This document shows positions 8,022-16,389 of a stretch of 64,000 nucleotides of DNA, piece after piece. The notes beneath the pieces are model-generated. The model did not search any database. It saw nothing but the letters and a program-made list of their open reading frames with translations, and was not told the origin of the DNA. Both the position numbers and the translations under genes were made by a program. Location: NCBI GenBank assembly GCA_016699675.1, contig CP064985.1, forward strand, positions 992,001 to 1,056,000. Direction: 5' to 3'. This DNA is from Austwickia sp. Lineage in GTDB: Bacteria; Actinomycetota; Actinomycetes; Actinomycetales; Dermatophilaceae. The stretch's first letter is position 1. Each line of letters begins with the position of its first letter.

Positions 8022-9566
8022 TTGAAGTCTGCCGAGGAGATCATGGAAATGTTGGATGCCTACGACCTAACAGGTTCGTTGCGCGATGCCGGCGAGCTGG
8101 CTGGCTGCTCCCACCACACGGTGAAGCGGTACGTGGATCGCCGTGCTGGCGGCGGGGAGTTGCCGGCGGCGGCGGTGCGGCCGATGTTGATCGATGAGTA
8201 TCTGCCCAAGGTCGAGGAGTGGGTCGAGCGGTCGGTCGGGAAGGTCCGTGCCGATGTGGCGCACGAGAAGCTGCTCGCCCTGGGCTACGGAGGGTCGGAG
8301 CGCACCACCCGCCGTGCGGTCGCGAAGGTCAAGAAGTCCTACCGGGCCGGACACGTGCGGGTGCACCGTCCCTGGGTGACTGAGCCGGGGATGTGGTTGC
8401 AGTACGACTACGGCGATGGCCCCGTCGTCGACGGCGTCAAGACCGTGCTGTTCGTCGCCTGGCTGGCTTGGTCGCGGTTCCGGGTCGTGTTGCCGATCCG
8501 CGACAAGACGATGCCCTCGGTGTTCGCTGCCCTGGACGTGACGTTCCGGCGGCTGGGTGGGGTGCCGACCTATGTGTTGACCGACAACGAGAAGACCGTC
8601 ACGGTCGAGCACATCGCCGGAATTCCGGTGCGGAATCCGCAGCTGGTGGCGTTCGCCGAGCACTACTCGATGGTCGTGCACACCTGCGTCCCGGCCGATC
8701 CGGCGTCCAAGGGCGGCACCGAGTCGTCGGTGAAGATCAGCAAGGCCGACCTGGTCCCCAAGGACACCAACCTGCGCGAGGGGTACGCCTCGTTCGCCGA
8801 GCTCGAGGCGGCGTGCGTGGAGTTCTGCGAGAAGGTCAACACCCGAGCGCACCGGGTCACTCGTCGGCCACCGATCGAGATGCTCGCCGAGGAACGGGTC
8901 CGGCTGCACCCGGTCCCGATGACCCCGCACACGGTCGCGTTCGGCACCACGCGGGTGGTGCCGGGCAACACACCGATGGTGATGTTCGAGTCCGGCCAGT
9001 ACTCGGTCCCGCATGCCCTGCTGGGTGCGACGGTGTGGGTCCGTGCCCATGGTGTCGGCGAGGACGAGTGGGTCGTCATCGTCCACGTCGGCCAGGACGG
9101 TCCCCTCGAAGTCGCCCGCCACCGCCGGGCCACACCCGGCACCCCGAAGATCGATGACGAGCACTTCCCAGCCCAGCCGTCCGGGCCACTGGACCGCCAG
9201 CCCCGTGCGAAGAACCCGGCCGAGTCCGACTTCCTCGACCTGGGCGAGGGCGCGAGGTTGTGGCTGATCGAGGCCGCCGCCGCAGGCACACCACGGATGC
9301 GCGTCAAGATGGCCGAAGCCCTCAGCTTGGCCAAGCTGTTCGACCCCGTCGAGGTCGACTGGGCACTGGGCCACGCCGCCGTGCACGGCCGGTTCGCCGA
9401 AGCAGACCTGTCCTCGATCCTGGACCACCACGCCCGAGCACCGAAAGCCGGTGAGCACCGGGCCAGCGAGGACTCCTCGCTGACCCAGGGCACCAGCGCA
9501 TGGGCACGGCTCGGTGAACAGGTCGGCCAGCACGACGGCCGCGACGGGAACGAGGTGGCCCGATGA
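8022..9566 (+). CDS. istA: IS21 family transposase IstA
   Basis: A 514-residue DDE transposase. An N-terminal helix-turn-helix (GSLRDAGELAGCSHHTVKRYV) recognises the terminal repeats. The rve-type catalytic core shows the first Asp in LQYDYGDG, the second in VLTDNEKTV and the Glu in KGGTESSVKISKADL. A C-terminal beta-rich domain follows. I prefer the TTG start at 8022 (LKSAEEIMEMLDAYDLTGS), which gives the usual actinobacterial IstA N-terminus and is 5 bp from GAGGAAGGG; the frame is open back to 7953. The stop overlaps istB by 4 bp (ATGA), implying translational coupling. IstA and IstB act together in cut-out and integration. Confidence 0.93.
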   Translation: MKSAEEIMEMLDAYDLTGSLRDAGELAGCSHHTVKRYVDRRAGGGELPAAAVRPMLIDEYLPKVEEWVERSVGKVRADVAHEKLLALGYGGSERTTRRAVAKVKKSYRAGHVRVHRPWVTEPGMWLQYDYGDGPVVDGVKTVLFVAWLAWSRFRVVLPIRDKTMPSVFAALDVTFRRLGGVPTYVLTDNEKTVTVEHIAGIPVRNPQLVAFAEHYSMVVHTCVPADPASKGGTESSVKISKADLVPKDTNLREGYASFAELEAACVEFCEKVNTRAHRVTRRPPIEMLAEERVRLHPVPMTPHTVAFGTTRVVPGNTPMVMFESGQYSVPHALLGATVWVRAHGVGEDEWVVIVHVGQDGPLEVARHRRATPGTPKIDDEHFPAQPSGPLDRQPRAKNPAESDFLDLGEGARLWLIEAAAAGTPRMRVKMAEALSLAKLFDPVEVDWALGHAAVHGRFAEADLSSILDHHARAPKAGEHRASEDSSLTQGTSAWARLGEQVGQHDGRDGNEVAR

Positions 9567-10345
9567 CGACGAGAAGCACGGCGTCAGCACCGCCGCTGCC
9601 AGCCGAACTGGAGGAGCTGTTGCGCCGGTTGCGGCTGCCGCACATCCGTCGTCACGCACCCGAGGTCGTCGCAACCGCGAAAGCCCAACGCTGGGAGCCC
9701 GCCGAGGTGTTGAAGGCGCTGTTCGCCGAGGAGGTCGCCGGCCGGGAGCGTTCCGCACTTGTCACCCGGCGAGCGTCGGCGGGCTTCCCCACCGGGAAGA
9801 CCTTCGACGCGTGGCAGCCCGAGGCATCCTCGATCCCAGTCCCGACCCAGCAGGCGCTCCGCACCCTGGAATGGGTCCACCGCCGCGAGAACCTCGTGGT
9901 CTGCGGCCCGTCGGGCACCGGGAAGACGTTCCTGCTGGAGGCCCTTGGCCAGCAAGCCGTCGAGGCCGGGTTGAAGGTCGCCTGGTTCACCCTGGAAGAC
10001 CTCGGCGTCCTACTCCGAAGGCACCGTGCGGACGACACTGTCACCAAGGCCATCGCCCGGGTCCTGCGCGCCGACCTGGTCATCGTCGATGACATCGGCC
10101 TGCTGCCGGTCGCCGCGGACGCCGCCGAGGGGCTCTACAGACTCGTCGACGCCGCCTATGAGAAGCGGTCAGTCGCGATCAGCTCGAACCTCCACCCCTC
10201 TGGGTTCGACGAGCTGATGCCCAAGACGCTGGCCACCGCCACGGTGGACCGACTGCTCCACCACGCCCACGTCTGCCAGACCAGCGGCGACAGCGTCCGG
10301 CTCACCCAAGCACTCGCCGGTCAAGGGGTGAGCCCGTTGAACTGA
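9563..10345 (+). CDS. istB: IS21 transposition helper ATPase IstB
   Basis: A 260-residue AAA+ ATPase of the DnaA/DnaC-like clade that helps IstA with target selection and strand transfer. Walker A is GPSGTGKT (about residues 115-122), Walker B is LVIVDDIG (about 172-179), and SSNLHPSGFDELM matches the sensor 1 region. Length is normal for IstB. It starts inside the istA stop codon (4-bp overlap). The right-end terminal repeats begin about 35 bp after its stop. Confidence 0.94.
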   Translation: MTTRSTASAPPLPAELEELLRRLRLPHIRRHAPEVVATAKAQRWEPAEVLKALFAEEVAGRERSALVTRRASAGFPTGKTFDAWQPEASSIPVPTQQALRTLEWVHRRENLVVCGPSGTGKTFLLEALGQQAVEAGLKVAWFTLEDLGVLLRRHRADDTVTKAIARVLRADLVIVDDIGLLPVAADAAEGLYRLVDAAYEKRSVAISSNLHPSGFDELMPKTLATATVDRLLHHAHVCQTSGDSVRLTQALAGQGVSPLN

Positions 10346-10471
10346 CCACCCTGGTCGGTGGTGGCCACAACCCCCTTGGGTAGATCCCGTGGCCACCACC
10401 GGGCAGATCTCGTGACCGTCAGCGGGCAGCTTTCATGTCCGCCACTGGGCAGTTCCGACTGTCCCTTGACA

Positions 10472-10890
10472 CTGCCGCCCTCTTTCCCCGCTAGTGCCCG
10501 CGTTCCGTTTGTGCCTTGTTCCCGACTGCCGCCCTGTTCCCCCCACTGGCGCCCTGCTTGAAGCGGGGCGCCAGTGCCAGGAAAAGGGCGGCAGTGGGAC
10601 GGGGTGCCCGGTGAACCCAACTGCCGCCCCCTTTCCCCGACTGACGCCCTCTTTCCCCGACTGACGCCCTCTTTCCCCGACTGCCGCTCTCTTTCCCCCA
10701 CTGACGCCCTCCTTGAAGCGGGGCGCCAGTGCCAGAAAAAGGGCGGCACTGGGACGGGGTGCCCGGTGAACCCAACAGCCGCCCCGTTTCCTCGACTGAC
10801 GCCCTCTTTCCCCGACGGCCGCCCTGTCTCCCCCACTGACGCCCTACTTGAAGCCGGGCGCCAGTGCCAGGAAAAGGGCGGCAGTGGGAT
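10472..10890. repeat. Array of 20-bp tandem units and three 71-nt composite hairpins
   Basis: This non-coding stretch is built from variants of a 20-bp unit, GACTGACGCCCTCTTTCCCC, and three 71-nt composite hairpins at 10525-10595, 10680-10750 and 10815-10885. Each hairpin has an inner stem of ACTG(G/A)CGCCC...GGGCGCCAGT around GCTTGAAGC-like sequence and an outer stem of ACTGCCGCCC paired with GGGCGGCAGT (A and C best, B with changes). The first two hairpins are followed by an identical 25-bp tail starting GGGACGGGGTGCCCGG. The array continues on the left side of the IS element at 7795-7825. No protein with coding character is present. Confidence 0.85.
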
Positions 10891-11106
10891 GTCGCGCTAG
10901 TGGGGCGGCGTGCCCTGCGGGAACCACGGAATCACCACAGAGTGAGGGCTGCAGTGGGTACCGCGTGCTCTGCCGTCCCCAACGGATTTCACCGCCAAGT
11001 GGAGCGACGTACTCTTATGACATAAATGCTGATGAAAAGCGTCACTGCGTGTCGCGGGAACCCCTTGTGGTATCGGTTCGGAACGCCGTCAAAACCCGAG
11101 CGTCGA

Positions 11107-11138
11107 CGAGGGCCGCACCCCGGCGGGTGCGACCCTCG
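11107..11138 (-). terminator. Putative terminator of the pdhABC-like operon
   Basis: A strong GC hairpin, CGAGGGcCGCACCC-cggc-GGGTGCGaCCCTCG, lies 21 bp beyond the stop of the E2 gene. On the minus strand it is followed after about 13 nt by TTTT rather than an immediate U-run, so it may be a weak intrinsic or non-canonical terminator. The rest of 10891-11106 shows no other feature I can support. Confidence 0.6.
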
Positions 11139-11159
11139 GGACCGAGCGTCGGCGAGACG

Positions 11160-13235
11160 TTAACCCCAGACCAGGCCTTTCGCGGGGTCGGCGAGGATCG
11201 CGGCGATGTCGGCGAGGAAGCGGCTGCCCAGATCCCCGTCGATGAGCCGGTGGTCGAAGCTCAACGCGAGCTGCGTGACCCAGCGGGGCACCACCATCTC
11301 CTGGCCGCCGTGGTCGATGACCCACGGCATCCGCTTCACCGCCCCGAACGCCAGGATTGCGCTCTCGCCGGGGTTGATGATCGGCGTCCCCGTGTCGACC
11401 CCGAACACCCCCACGTTGGTGATCGTGATGGTGCCGCCGGCCATGTCGGCGGGCTGGGTACGCCCGGCGCGCGCCACGTCGACGAGCCCACCGATGGCCT
11501 CGGCCAGCTCGCGCATCGTCATCGCGTCGGCGTCCTTGATGTTCGGGACGACCAGCCCGCGCGGCGTGGCGGCGGCGATGCCCAGGTTCACGTAGTGCTT
11601 GACCACGATCTCCTGGCTCGCCTCGTCCCAGACCGCGTTGACGCCGGGGTTGCGGCGGCACGCGAGCACTAGCGCCTTCGCCACCACGAGCAGCGGGGTG
11701 ACCTTGACGTCTCGGAACTCCCGGTCCGCCTTCAGCCGCTCGACCAGCTCCATGGTCGGCGTGACGTCGATGGTCACGAACTCCGTGACGTGCGGCGCGC
11801 TGAACTTGCTGCGCACCATCGCGTCCGCCGTCATCTTGCGGACGCCCTTGACGGGGATCCGGGTCTCGCGCTCGCCCGAGCGCAAGTTATCCACAGGGCG
11901 ACCGTTCGTGACCTGCGCATTGGGTGCCATGGCACCAAACGTGCTGGTCGTGAGCGGTCGGGTTTCGGCCGTGCCACTTCCGGAGCCGGCGGCCCCTCCG
12001 GCGAGGAAGGCGTCGATGTCGTCGCGCGAGATGATGCCGCCCTCGCCCGAGCCGCTGACCTGGTTCAGGTCGACGCCGCGGTCCTTGGCGTACTTGCGCA
12101 CCGGCGGCTTCGCCAGTGGCCGCCCCGCCGGGGACGTCGGTCCGGCAGCGCCGCTTGGGCGCGCCGCGGGAGCGGGTACGGCGGGGGCAGCCGGTACGTC
12201 GGACGCTGCCGGTACGTCGGGAGATGCTTGTACGTCGGGAGCTGCCGCCGCACCGGCCCCTGGCCGCGTACCACCTGAGCCCAGCTGGCCCCCTGCCGGG
12301 GCGGGCGCCACGCCACCCTTGCGGGCGCGCCGCTTGGTGGACCCGGCAATCGCGCCGTAGCCGACCAGATTCGGCTCGCGCTTCTCGGCTTCGCCCTGGG
12401 CCGAACCGCCACCGGCCGCACCGGCGGCAGCCGCACCGGCGGCAGCCGCACCGGCGGCAGCCGCACCAGCCGAGCCGGCCGCACCACCAGTGGCTCCGGC
12501 AGCCCCGGCGCCGCCACCAGCAGGGCCCTCCACGGCAATGGTGATGATCGGGGTGCCGACCTCGACGGTCTGTCCCTCCGGCACCAGCAGCTCGGCCACC
12601 GTTCCGGCCCACGGAATCGGCAGCTCCACCAACGACTTCGCCGTCTCGATCTCGACCACGATCTGGTTCACCGTCACGGAGTCCCCGACGGCGACCTTCC
12701 AGCTGATGATCTCGGCCTCGGTCAGACCCTCGCCCGGGTCGGGCAGCGGGAACGTCTTCACCGACCCCGACGTACCGGCGCCTCCCGACGTACCGGCGCC
12801 TCTCAACGCACCACCCGAGCCACCAGCCCCCGGGGCATCGTCGACGACCCGCGCGGAGTCACCGGGGACCGCCGCGCCGCCCTCGGCGGCGCCGGCCATC
12901 TCACCCGCGACCGCGGCCTCGGCCCCGCCCGCTCCGGCGGGCGAGCCCAGCGCGGTCCCGCCGACGCCCCCCACGCCCGGGTCGGACTCCATCCCGGCGA
13001 CCTCGACGGTGATGATCGGGGTACCGACCTCGACGGTCTCGCCCTCCCCCACCAGCAACTGGGCCACCGACCCCGCCCACGGAATCGGCAACTCCACCAG
13101 CGACTTCGCGGTCTCGATCTCCACGACGATCTGGTTCACGGTCACCGTGTCACCGGCCGCGACCTTCCACGAAATGATCTCGGCCTCGGTCAGACCCTCG
13201 CCCGGGTCGGGCAGCTTGAACACCTTCACGCCCAT
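11160..13235 (-). CDS. pdhC: Dihydrolipoamide acyltransferase (E2) of a 2-oxoacid dehydrogenase complex, with an in-frame palindrome insert
   Basis: A 691-residue E2 core enzyme that transfers acyl groups from lipoamide to CoA. It has two near-identical lipoyl domains (about residues 1-80 and 150-235), each with the lipoylated Lys in EIETAKSLVELP, joined by Ala/Pro/Gly-rich linkers; then a peripheral subunit-binding domain (PPVRKYAKDRGVDLNQVSGSG); then the catalytic acyltransferase domain ending in SFDHRLIDGDLGSRFL, where His and Asp of DHRxxDG are catalytic. Residues about 426-451 (around FGAMAPNAQVTNGRPVDN) are encoded by a 60-bp palindromic repeat plus DnaA-box sequence that recurs elsewhere in non-coding DNA. 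The insert lies in the flexible linker before the catalytic domain, which explains why it is tolerated. The gene starts 34 bp after the E1beta stop. Whether the complex uses pyruvate or branched-chain 2-oxoacids is not decided by the sequence. Confidence 0.92.
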   Translation of the reverse strand: MGVKVFKLPDPGEGLTEAEIISWKVAAGDTVTVNQIVVEIETAKSLVELPIPWAGSVAQLLVGEGETVEVGTPIITVEVAGMESDPGVGGVGGTALGSPAGAGGAEAAVAGEMAGAAEGGAAVPGDSARVVDDAPGAGGSGGALRGAGTSGGAGTSGSVKTFPLPDPGEGLTEAEIISWKVAVGDSVTVNQIVVEIETAKSLVELPIPWAGTVAELLVPEGQTVEVGTPIITIAVEGPAGGGAGAAGATGGAAGSAGAAAAGAAAAGAAAAGAAGGGSAQGEAEKREPNLVGYGAIAGSTKRRARKGGVAPAPAGGQLGSGGTRPGAGAAAAPDVQASPDVPAASDVPAAPAVPAPAARPSGAAGPTSPAGRPLAKPPVRKYAKDRGVDLNQVSGSGEGGIISRDDIDAFLAGGAAGSGSGTAETRPLTTSTFGAMAPNAQVTNGRPVDNLRSGERETRIPVKGVRKMTADAMVRSKFSAPHVTEFVTIDVTPTMELVERLKADREFRDVKVTPLLVVAKALVLACRRNPGVNAVWDEASQEIVVKHYVNLGIAAATPRGLVVPNIKDADAMTMRELAEAIGGLVDVARAGRTQPADMAGGTITITNVGVFGVDTGTPIINPGESAILAFGAVKRMPWVIDHGGQEMVVPRWVTQLALSFDHRLIDGDLGSRFLADIAAILADPAKGLVWG
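11887..11960. repeat. 60-bp palindrome, copy 2, inside the E2 coding sequence
   Basis: Core 11900-11959 with perfect TTATCCACA at 11887-11895, three bases outside the core plus one. One arm is GACCGTTCGTGACC, the other GGTCGTGAGCGGTC, so three positions differ from a perfect palindrome. Read on the minus strand it stays open and contributes about 26 residues, including GAMAPNAQVTNGRPVDN, to the E2 protein. Confidence 0.93.
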
Positions 13236-13269
13236 CGCGGCGTCTCCTCTCCGGCGCGCACCGCGCGGG

Positions 13270-14247
13270 TCAGTAGCTCAGCGCGCGGTCGACGGAGTCG
13301 AGCACGCGGTCGAGGTCGGGCAGGTGGTGCTCCTCAAGCTTGCTGGCGGGGTACGGGATCGAGTAGCCCGCCACCCGCAGCACCGGCGACTCCAGGTGGT
13401 AGAAGAGCTGCTCCTGGACCTGGGCGGCGATCTCGGCGCCGAACCCCATGAACCGCGACGCCTCGTGCACGACCACCAGGCGGCCGGTCTTCTCCACGGA
13501 GGCCCGCAGCGCACCGAAGTCCAGCGGGTTCAGCCCGCGCAGGTCGATGACCTCCAGCTCCTTGCCCTCCTCTGCCGCGGCGTCCGCGGCGGCCAGGCAG
13601 GTCTTCACCATCGGCCCGTAGCAAGCCACCGTGACGTGCCCACCCGACCGCACCACCTGGGCCTCGTACAGCCCGCGCGGCGCCGCGCCGCCCTCGTCGA
13701 CCTCCATGCGGTCGTGGTATCGACGCTTCGGCTCGAAGAAGATCACCGGGTCGTCGACCTCGATGGCCTGCTGGATCATCCAGTACGAGTCCTCGGCGTT
13801 CGAGCACGCGACGACGCGCAGGCCGGCGCTGTGCAGGAAGTACGCCTCGTTCGACTCGCTGTGGTGCTCGACCGCGCCGATGCCGCCGCCGCACGGGATC
13901 CGGATCACCATCGGCAGCTTGGCGCGCCCCGCGGAGCGGTTGTGCATCTTCGCGACCTGGCTGGTGATCTGGTCGAACGCCGGGTAGACGAAACCATCGA
14001 ATTGGATCTCGACCACCGGTCGATAGCCGCGAAGGGCCAGCCCGACCGCCGTACCGACGATCCCCGACTCCGCGAGCGGCGTGTCGATGACGCGGTCCTC
14101 GCCGAAGTCCTTCTGCAGCCCCTCCGTCACGCGGAAGACGCCGCCGAGCCGGCCCACGTCCTCGCCCATGACGAGCACCTTCGGATCGGCCTCCATCGCC
14201 CGGCGCAGCCCCGCGGTGATGCCCTTGGCCAGCGTCAACTTGGTCAT
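13270..14247 (-). CDS. pdhB: 2-oxoacid dehydrogenase E1 component, beta subunit
   Basis: A 325-residue transketolase-like E1beta. It shows VLVMGEDVGRLGGVFRVTEGL near the N-terminus, the TPLAESGIVGTAVGLAL segment that helps form the thiamine diphosphate site, and the C-terminal transketolase fold with VIDLRGLNPLDF. With E1alpha it forms the heterotetramer that decarboxylates the 2-oxoacid and acylates the lipoyl group of E2. ATG at 14247 overlaps the E1alpha stop by 4 bp (ATGA), so the two subunits are translationally coupled for equal synthesis. Confidence 0.94.
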   Translation of the reverse strand: MTKLTLAKGITAGLRRAMEADPKVLVMGEDVGRLGGVFRVTEGLQKDFGEDRVIDTPLAESGIVGTAVGLALRGYRPVVEIQFDGFVYPAFDQITSQVAKMHNRSAGRAKLPMVIRIPCGGGIGAVEHHSESNEAYFLHSAGLRVVACSNAEDSYWMIQQAIEVDDPVIFFEPKRRYHDRMEVDEGGAAPRGLYEAQVVRSGGHVTVACYGPMVKTCLAAADAAAEEGKELEVIDLRGLNPLDFGALRASVEKTGRLVVVHEASRFMGFGAEIAAQVQEQLFYHLESPVLRVAGYSIPYPASKLEEHHLPDLDRVLDSVDRALSY

Positions 14248-15467
14248 CGCGCGGCCCCCTGCGAACCCTCGGCACCCTCGAAGCCCGCCTCGTACTCGTG
14301 CAGCGCGGCCTGCTCCGCCGCGAGCCCGGGATGGGGATCGGCGTAGACGTGCTCGAACATCGCGTCCACCTCGGGGTCGGGCATCTCCTGCACGGCCGCG
14401 CGGATCCGCTGCGCCAGCTCGTCGGCCTCCCGGTCGACGCCGGCGAAGAACTCCGGGTCGGTGTTGCCTCGCCAGAGCAGGTGGGTCTTGACCCGCTCGA
14501 TCGGGTCCCGGTCCCGCCAGAGGTCGACCTCGGCCGAGTCGCGGTACTTCGTCGGGTCGTCCGACGTCGTGTGGGCGCCCATCCGGTAGGTGTACGCCTC
14601 GATGAGGAACGGGCCCTGGCCGGACCGGGCGTGCTCGAGGGCGGCCTTGGCGACGGCGTACACGGCGACGACGTCGTTGCCGTCCACGCGCACCCCGGGG
14701 AAGCCGAAGCCGCGCGCCCGCTGGTAGAGCGGGATCCGGGTGTGCGTCTCGTTGGGCTCGGAGATGGCCCACTGGTTGTTCTGGCAGAAGAACACGATCG
14801 GGCACTGGTTCACGGCCGCGAACACGAACGCCTCGTTGATGTCGCCCTGGGCGGTGGCGCCGTCGCCGAAGAAGCCGACGACCGCCGCGTCCCGGTCCGG
14901 GTCACCGGTGCCCACGTCGCCGTCGCGCTGGACGCCCATCGCGTAGCCCACGGCGTGCAGCGCCTGGTTGCCGATGACGATCGTGTAGAGATGGAAGTTG
15001 TGCTCGTTCGGGTCCCAGCCGCCGAGCGTCACGCCGCGGTAGAGGCCGAAGATCGCCAGCGGGTCCACGCCGCGGCAGTAGGCGACGCCGTGCTCGCGGT
15101 AACCGGGAAAAGCGTAGTCCTGGCGCGCCATCGCCCGGCCGATGCCGATCTGGGCGGCCTCCTGGCCGAGCAGCCCCGGCCACAGCCCGAGCTGGCCCTG
15201 GCGCTGCAACGCCGTCCCCTCCATGTCGAGGCGGCGGATCAGCACCATGTCCCGGTAGAGGTCCTGGGCGTCCTCGTCGGTCATCGCGTCGACGATGGGG
15301 TCGTACGGCAGGTTCACATCGTTGCGAATCCGGTTGCCGTCCTTGTCGATGAACCGGATCGTCTCGGGGCCGCCGTCGTGCCGCAGGTGCGGCATGCCCA
15401 CCACGGACTCGTGGTGGTCGACGCCGGAGTAGTCACCGCCGAACGCCAGGTGGACTGAGTCGCTCAC
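14244..15467 (-). CDS. pdhA: 2-oxoacid dehydrogenase E1 component, alpha subunit
   Basis: A 407-residue thiamine-diphosphate-dependent E1alpha. The TPP motif is GFFGDGATAQGDINEAFVFA...FFCQNNQWAIS (GDG...NN), and the phosphorylation-loop region reads YTYRMGAHTTSDDPTKYR. GTG at 15467 (VSDSVHLAFGGDY) was chosen because AAGGAG lies 6 bp upstream; the frame is open further but without coding character. First gene of the operon E1alpha-E1beta-E2; no E3 gene is nearby, so the lipoamide dehydrogenase is encoded elsewhere. The closest actinobacterial relatives are annotated as pyruvate or branched-chain enzymes (pdhA/bkdA); substrate remains open. Confidence 0.93.
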   Translation of the reverse strand: MSDSVHLAFGGDYSGVDHHESVVGMPHLRHDGGPETIRFIDKDGNRIRNDVNLPYDPIVDAMTDEDAQDLYRDMVLIRRLDMEGTALQRQGQLGLWPGLLGQEAAQIGIGRAMARQDYAFPGYREHGVAYCRGVDPLAIFGLYRGVTLGGWDPNEHNFHLYTIVIGNQALHAVGYAMGVQRDGDVGTGDPDRDAAVVGFFGDGATAQGDINEAFVFAAVNQCPIVFFCQNNQWAISEPNETHTRIPLYQRARGFGFPGVRVDGNDVVAVYAVAKAALEHARSGQGPFLIEAYTYRMGAHTTSDDPTKYRDSAEVDLWRDRDPIERVKTHLLWRGNTDPEFFAGVDREADELAQRIRAAVQEMPDPEVDAMFEHVYADPHPGLAAEQAALHEYEAGFEGAEGSQGAAR

Positions 15468-15655
15468 AGGCACTCCTTCGTACCGTTTCGCGGCCCGGGA
15501 TCGCCGGGCCGACCGCGTGATCCAGCGGCGAGGGTGACGCCGGCTGGCCGCGCGCCCGCCCGCCCACAGGTGTCCGCGGCCGACGTGCTGCACGTTCCCC
15601 GACACCGTACCTGAGACTGACGTCACACGTCCCCGCATCGGCCCGCGACCAGCGC

Positions 15656-15688
15656 GCGGACAACGCGGACAACGCGGACAACGCGGAC
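15656..15688. repeat. Short 9-bp tandem repeat upstream of the E1alpha operon
   Basis: About 3.7 copies of GCGGACAAC lie within the 294-bp interval between the divergent E1alpha gene and the membrane protein at 15762. The interval should contain both promoters. Nothing else in it could be assigned with confidence. Confidence 0.7.
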
Positions 15689-15761
15689 GGTTCGCCCTCA
15701 GGGCACCGTCGCCCGGCGCCAGGCCGTTCAAGTCACCGGCGGCGGAGCCGATGGGGCAGGC

Positions 15762-16367
15762 ATGGCTCGGTCCCCCGCGGACGACGTACGGCGCCCCCGC
15801 CCCGGGCGAGCCCGCATCGTCGGGCCCGCGCTCGCGCTTGCGGCGTGCGCGCTGTTGGGGACCCTGCTGGTGGGTCTCGCGGGGCCGCAGTTCGCGGAGA
15901 CCGCCCGTCAGGCCGGCCGTCCCGGCGTCGACGCCGTCGTCGTCACATGCCCGCCATCCGGGGGGAGCCGCGGGATGTGCGCGGTCAGCGTCGCCCGGGA
16001 CGGCCACGACCTGGTCCCGTTGGCGTACGCCGGGTTCCTCTTCCCGCAGCCCGGCGACGTGCTGCCGGTGGTCATCGAGTCCGAGCGGGGCGACGACGGT
16101 ACGCCGTGGTCGGTGGCCGAACCGGCCGGGTGGCGCAGCTGGGCCGCCTCAGCGGTGTTGTTGGCCGCACTCCTGACGATCGGTCGCGTGGGCCTGGCCT
16201 GGGGCCGGCGGGTCCTCGTGCTCTTCACGCCGTCCCGCGGTGCTCGCTCGGACCCGGCGGGCGCCGCCGCTCATGAGAGCGAGGCGGATGGGCGCGCGCA
16301 GCGTCGACGGGTCGGCGGCCGGCGCCGGAATCGGTACGCCGACGGGGCCCACGACACCGCCGCCTGA
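15762..16367 (+). CDS. Hypothetical two-helix membrane protein with an extracytoplasmic domain
   Basis: A 201-residue protein of no recognised family. A basic N-terminus is followed by a hydrophobic helix (VGPALALAACALLGTLLVGLA, about residues 20-40), a loop of about 80 residues with two Cys (VTCPP and GMCAVSVARDG) that could form a disulfide, and a second helix near residues 128-145 (ASAVLLAALLTIGRVGLAW). The C-terminal 50 residues are Arg-rich and presumably cytoplasmic. The start at 15762 gives a positive-inside N-terminus. It is convergent with the HisC-like gene, 22 bp between their stops. Confidence 0.72.
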   Translation: MARSPADDVRRPRPGRARIVGPALALAACALLGTLLVGLAGPQFAETARQAGRPGVDAVVVTCPPSGGSRGMCAVSVARDGHDLVPLAYAGFLFPQPGDVLPVVIESERGDDGTPWSVAEPAGWRSWAASAVLLAALLTIGRVGLAWGRRVLVLFTPSRGARSDPAGAAAHESEADGRAQRRRVGGRRRNRYADGAHDTAA

Positions 16368-16389
16368 CGCGACCGCGCTGGCTGCCCGC

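Larger units (their letters stand above)
7826..10471 (+). mobile_element. IS21-family insertion sequence, intact, 2646 bp
   Basis: The element carries istA and istB overlapping by 4 bp, the hallmark of IS21. Its ends read TGTC...GACA and hold multiple inverted terminal repeats: on the left CTGCCC recurs at 7845, 7867, 7890 and 7913, and on the right its complement GGGCAG recurs at 10401, 10424 and 10447, with 22-23 bp spacing. Such periodic sites are the transposase-binding repeats of IS21. A 6-bp direct repeat, CTGCCG (7820-7825 and 10472-10477), flanks it and fits the 4-8 bp target duplications of this family. Both genes look intact, so the insertion is probably recent and possibly active. 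Confidence 0.93.

Noticed and set aside
10472..10890. CRISPR array
   Set aside because: Repeats are variable, spacers are not unique or equal in length, and there are no cas genes nearby.
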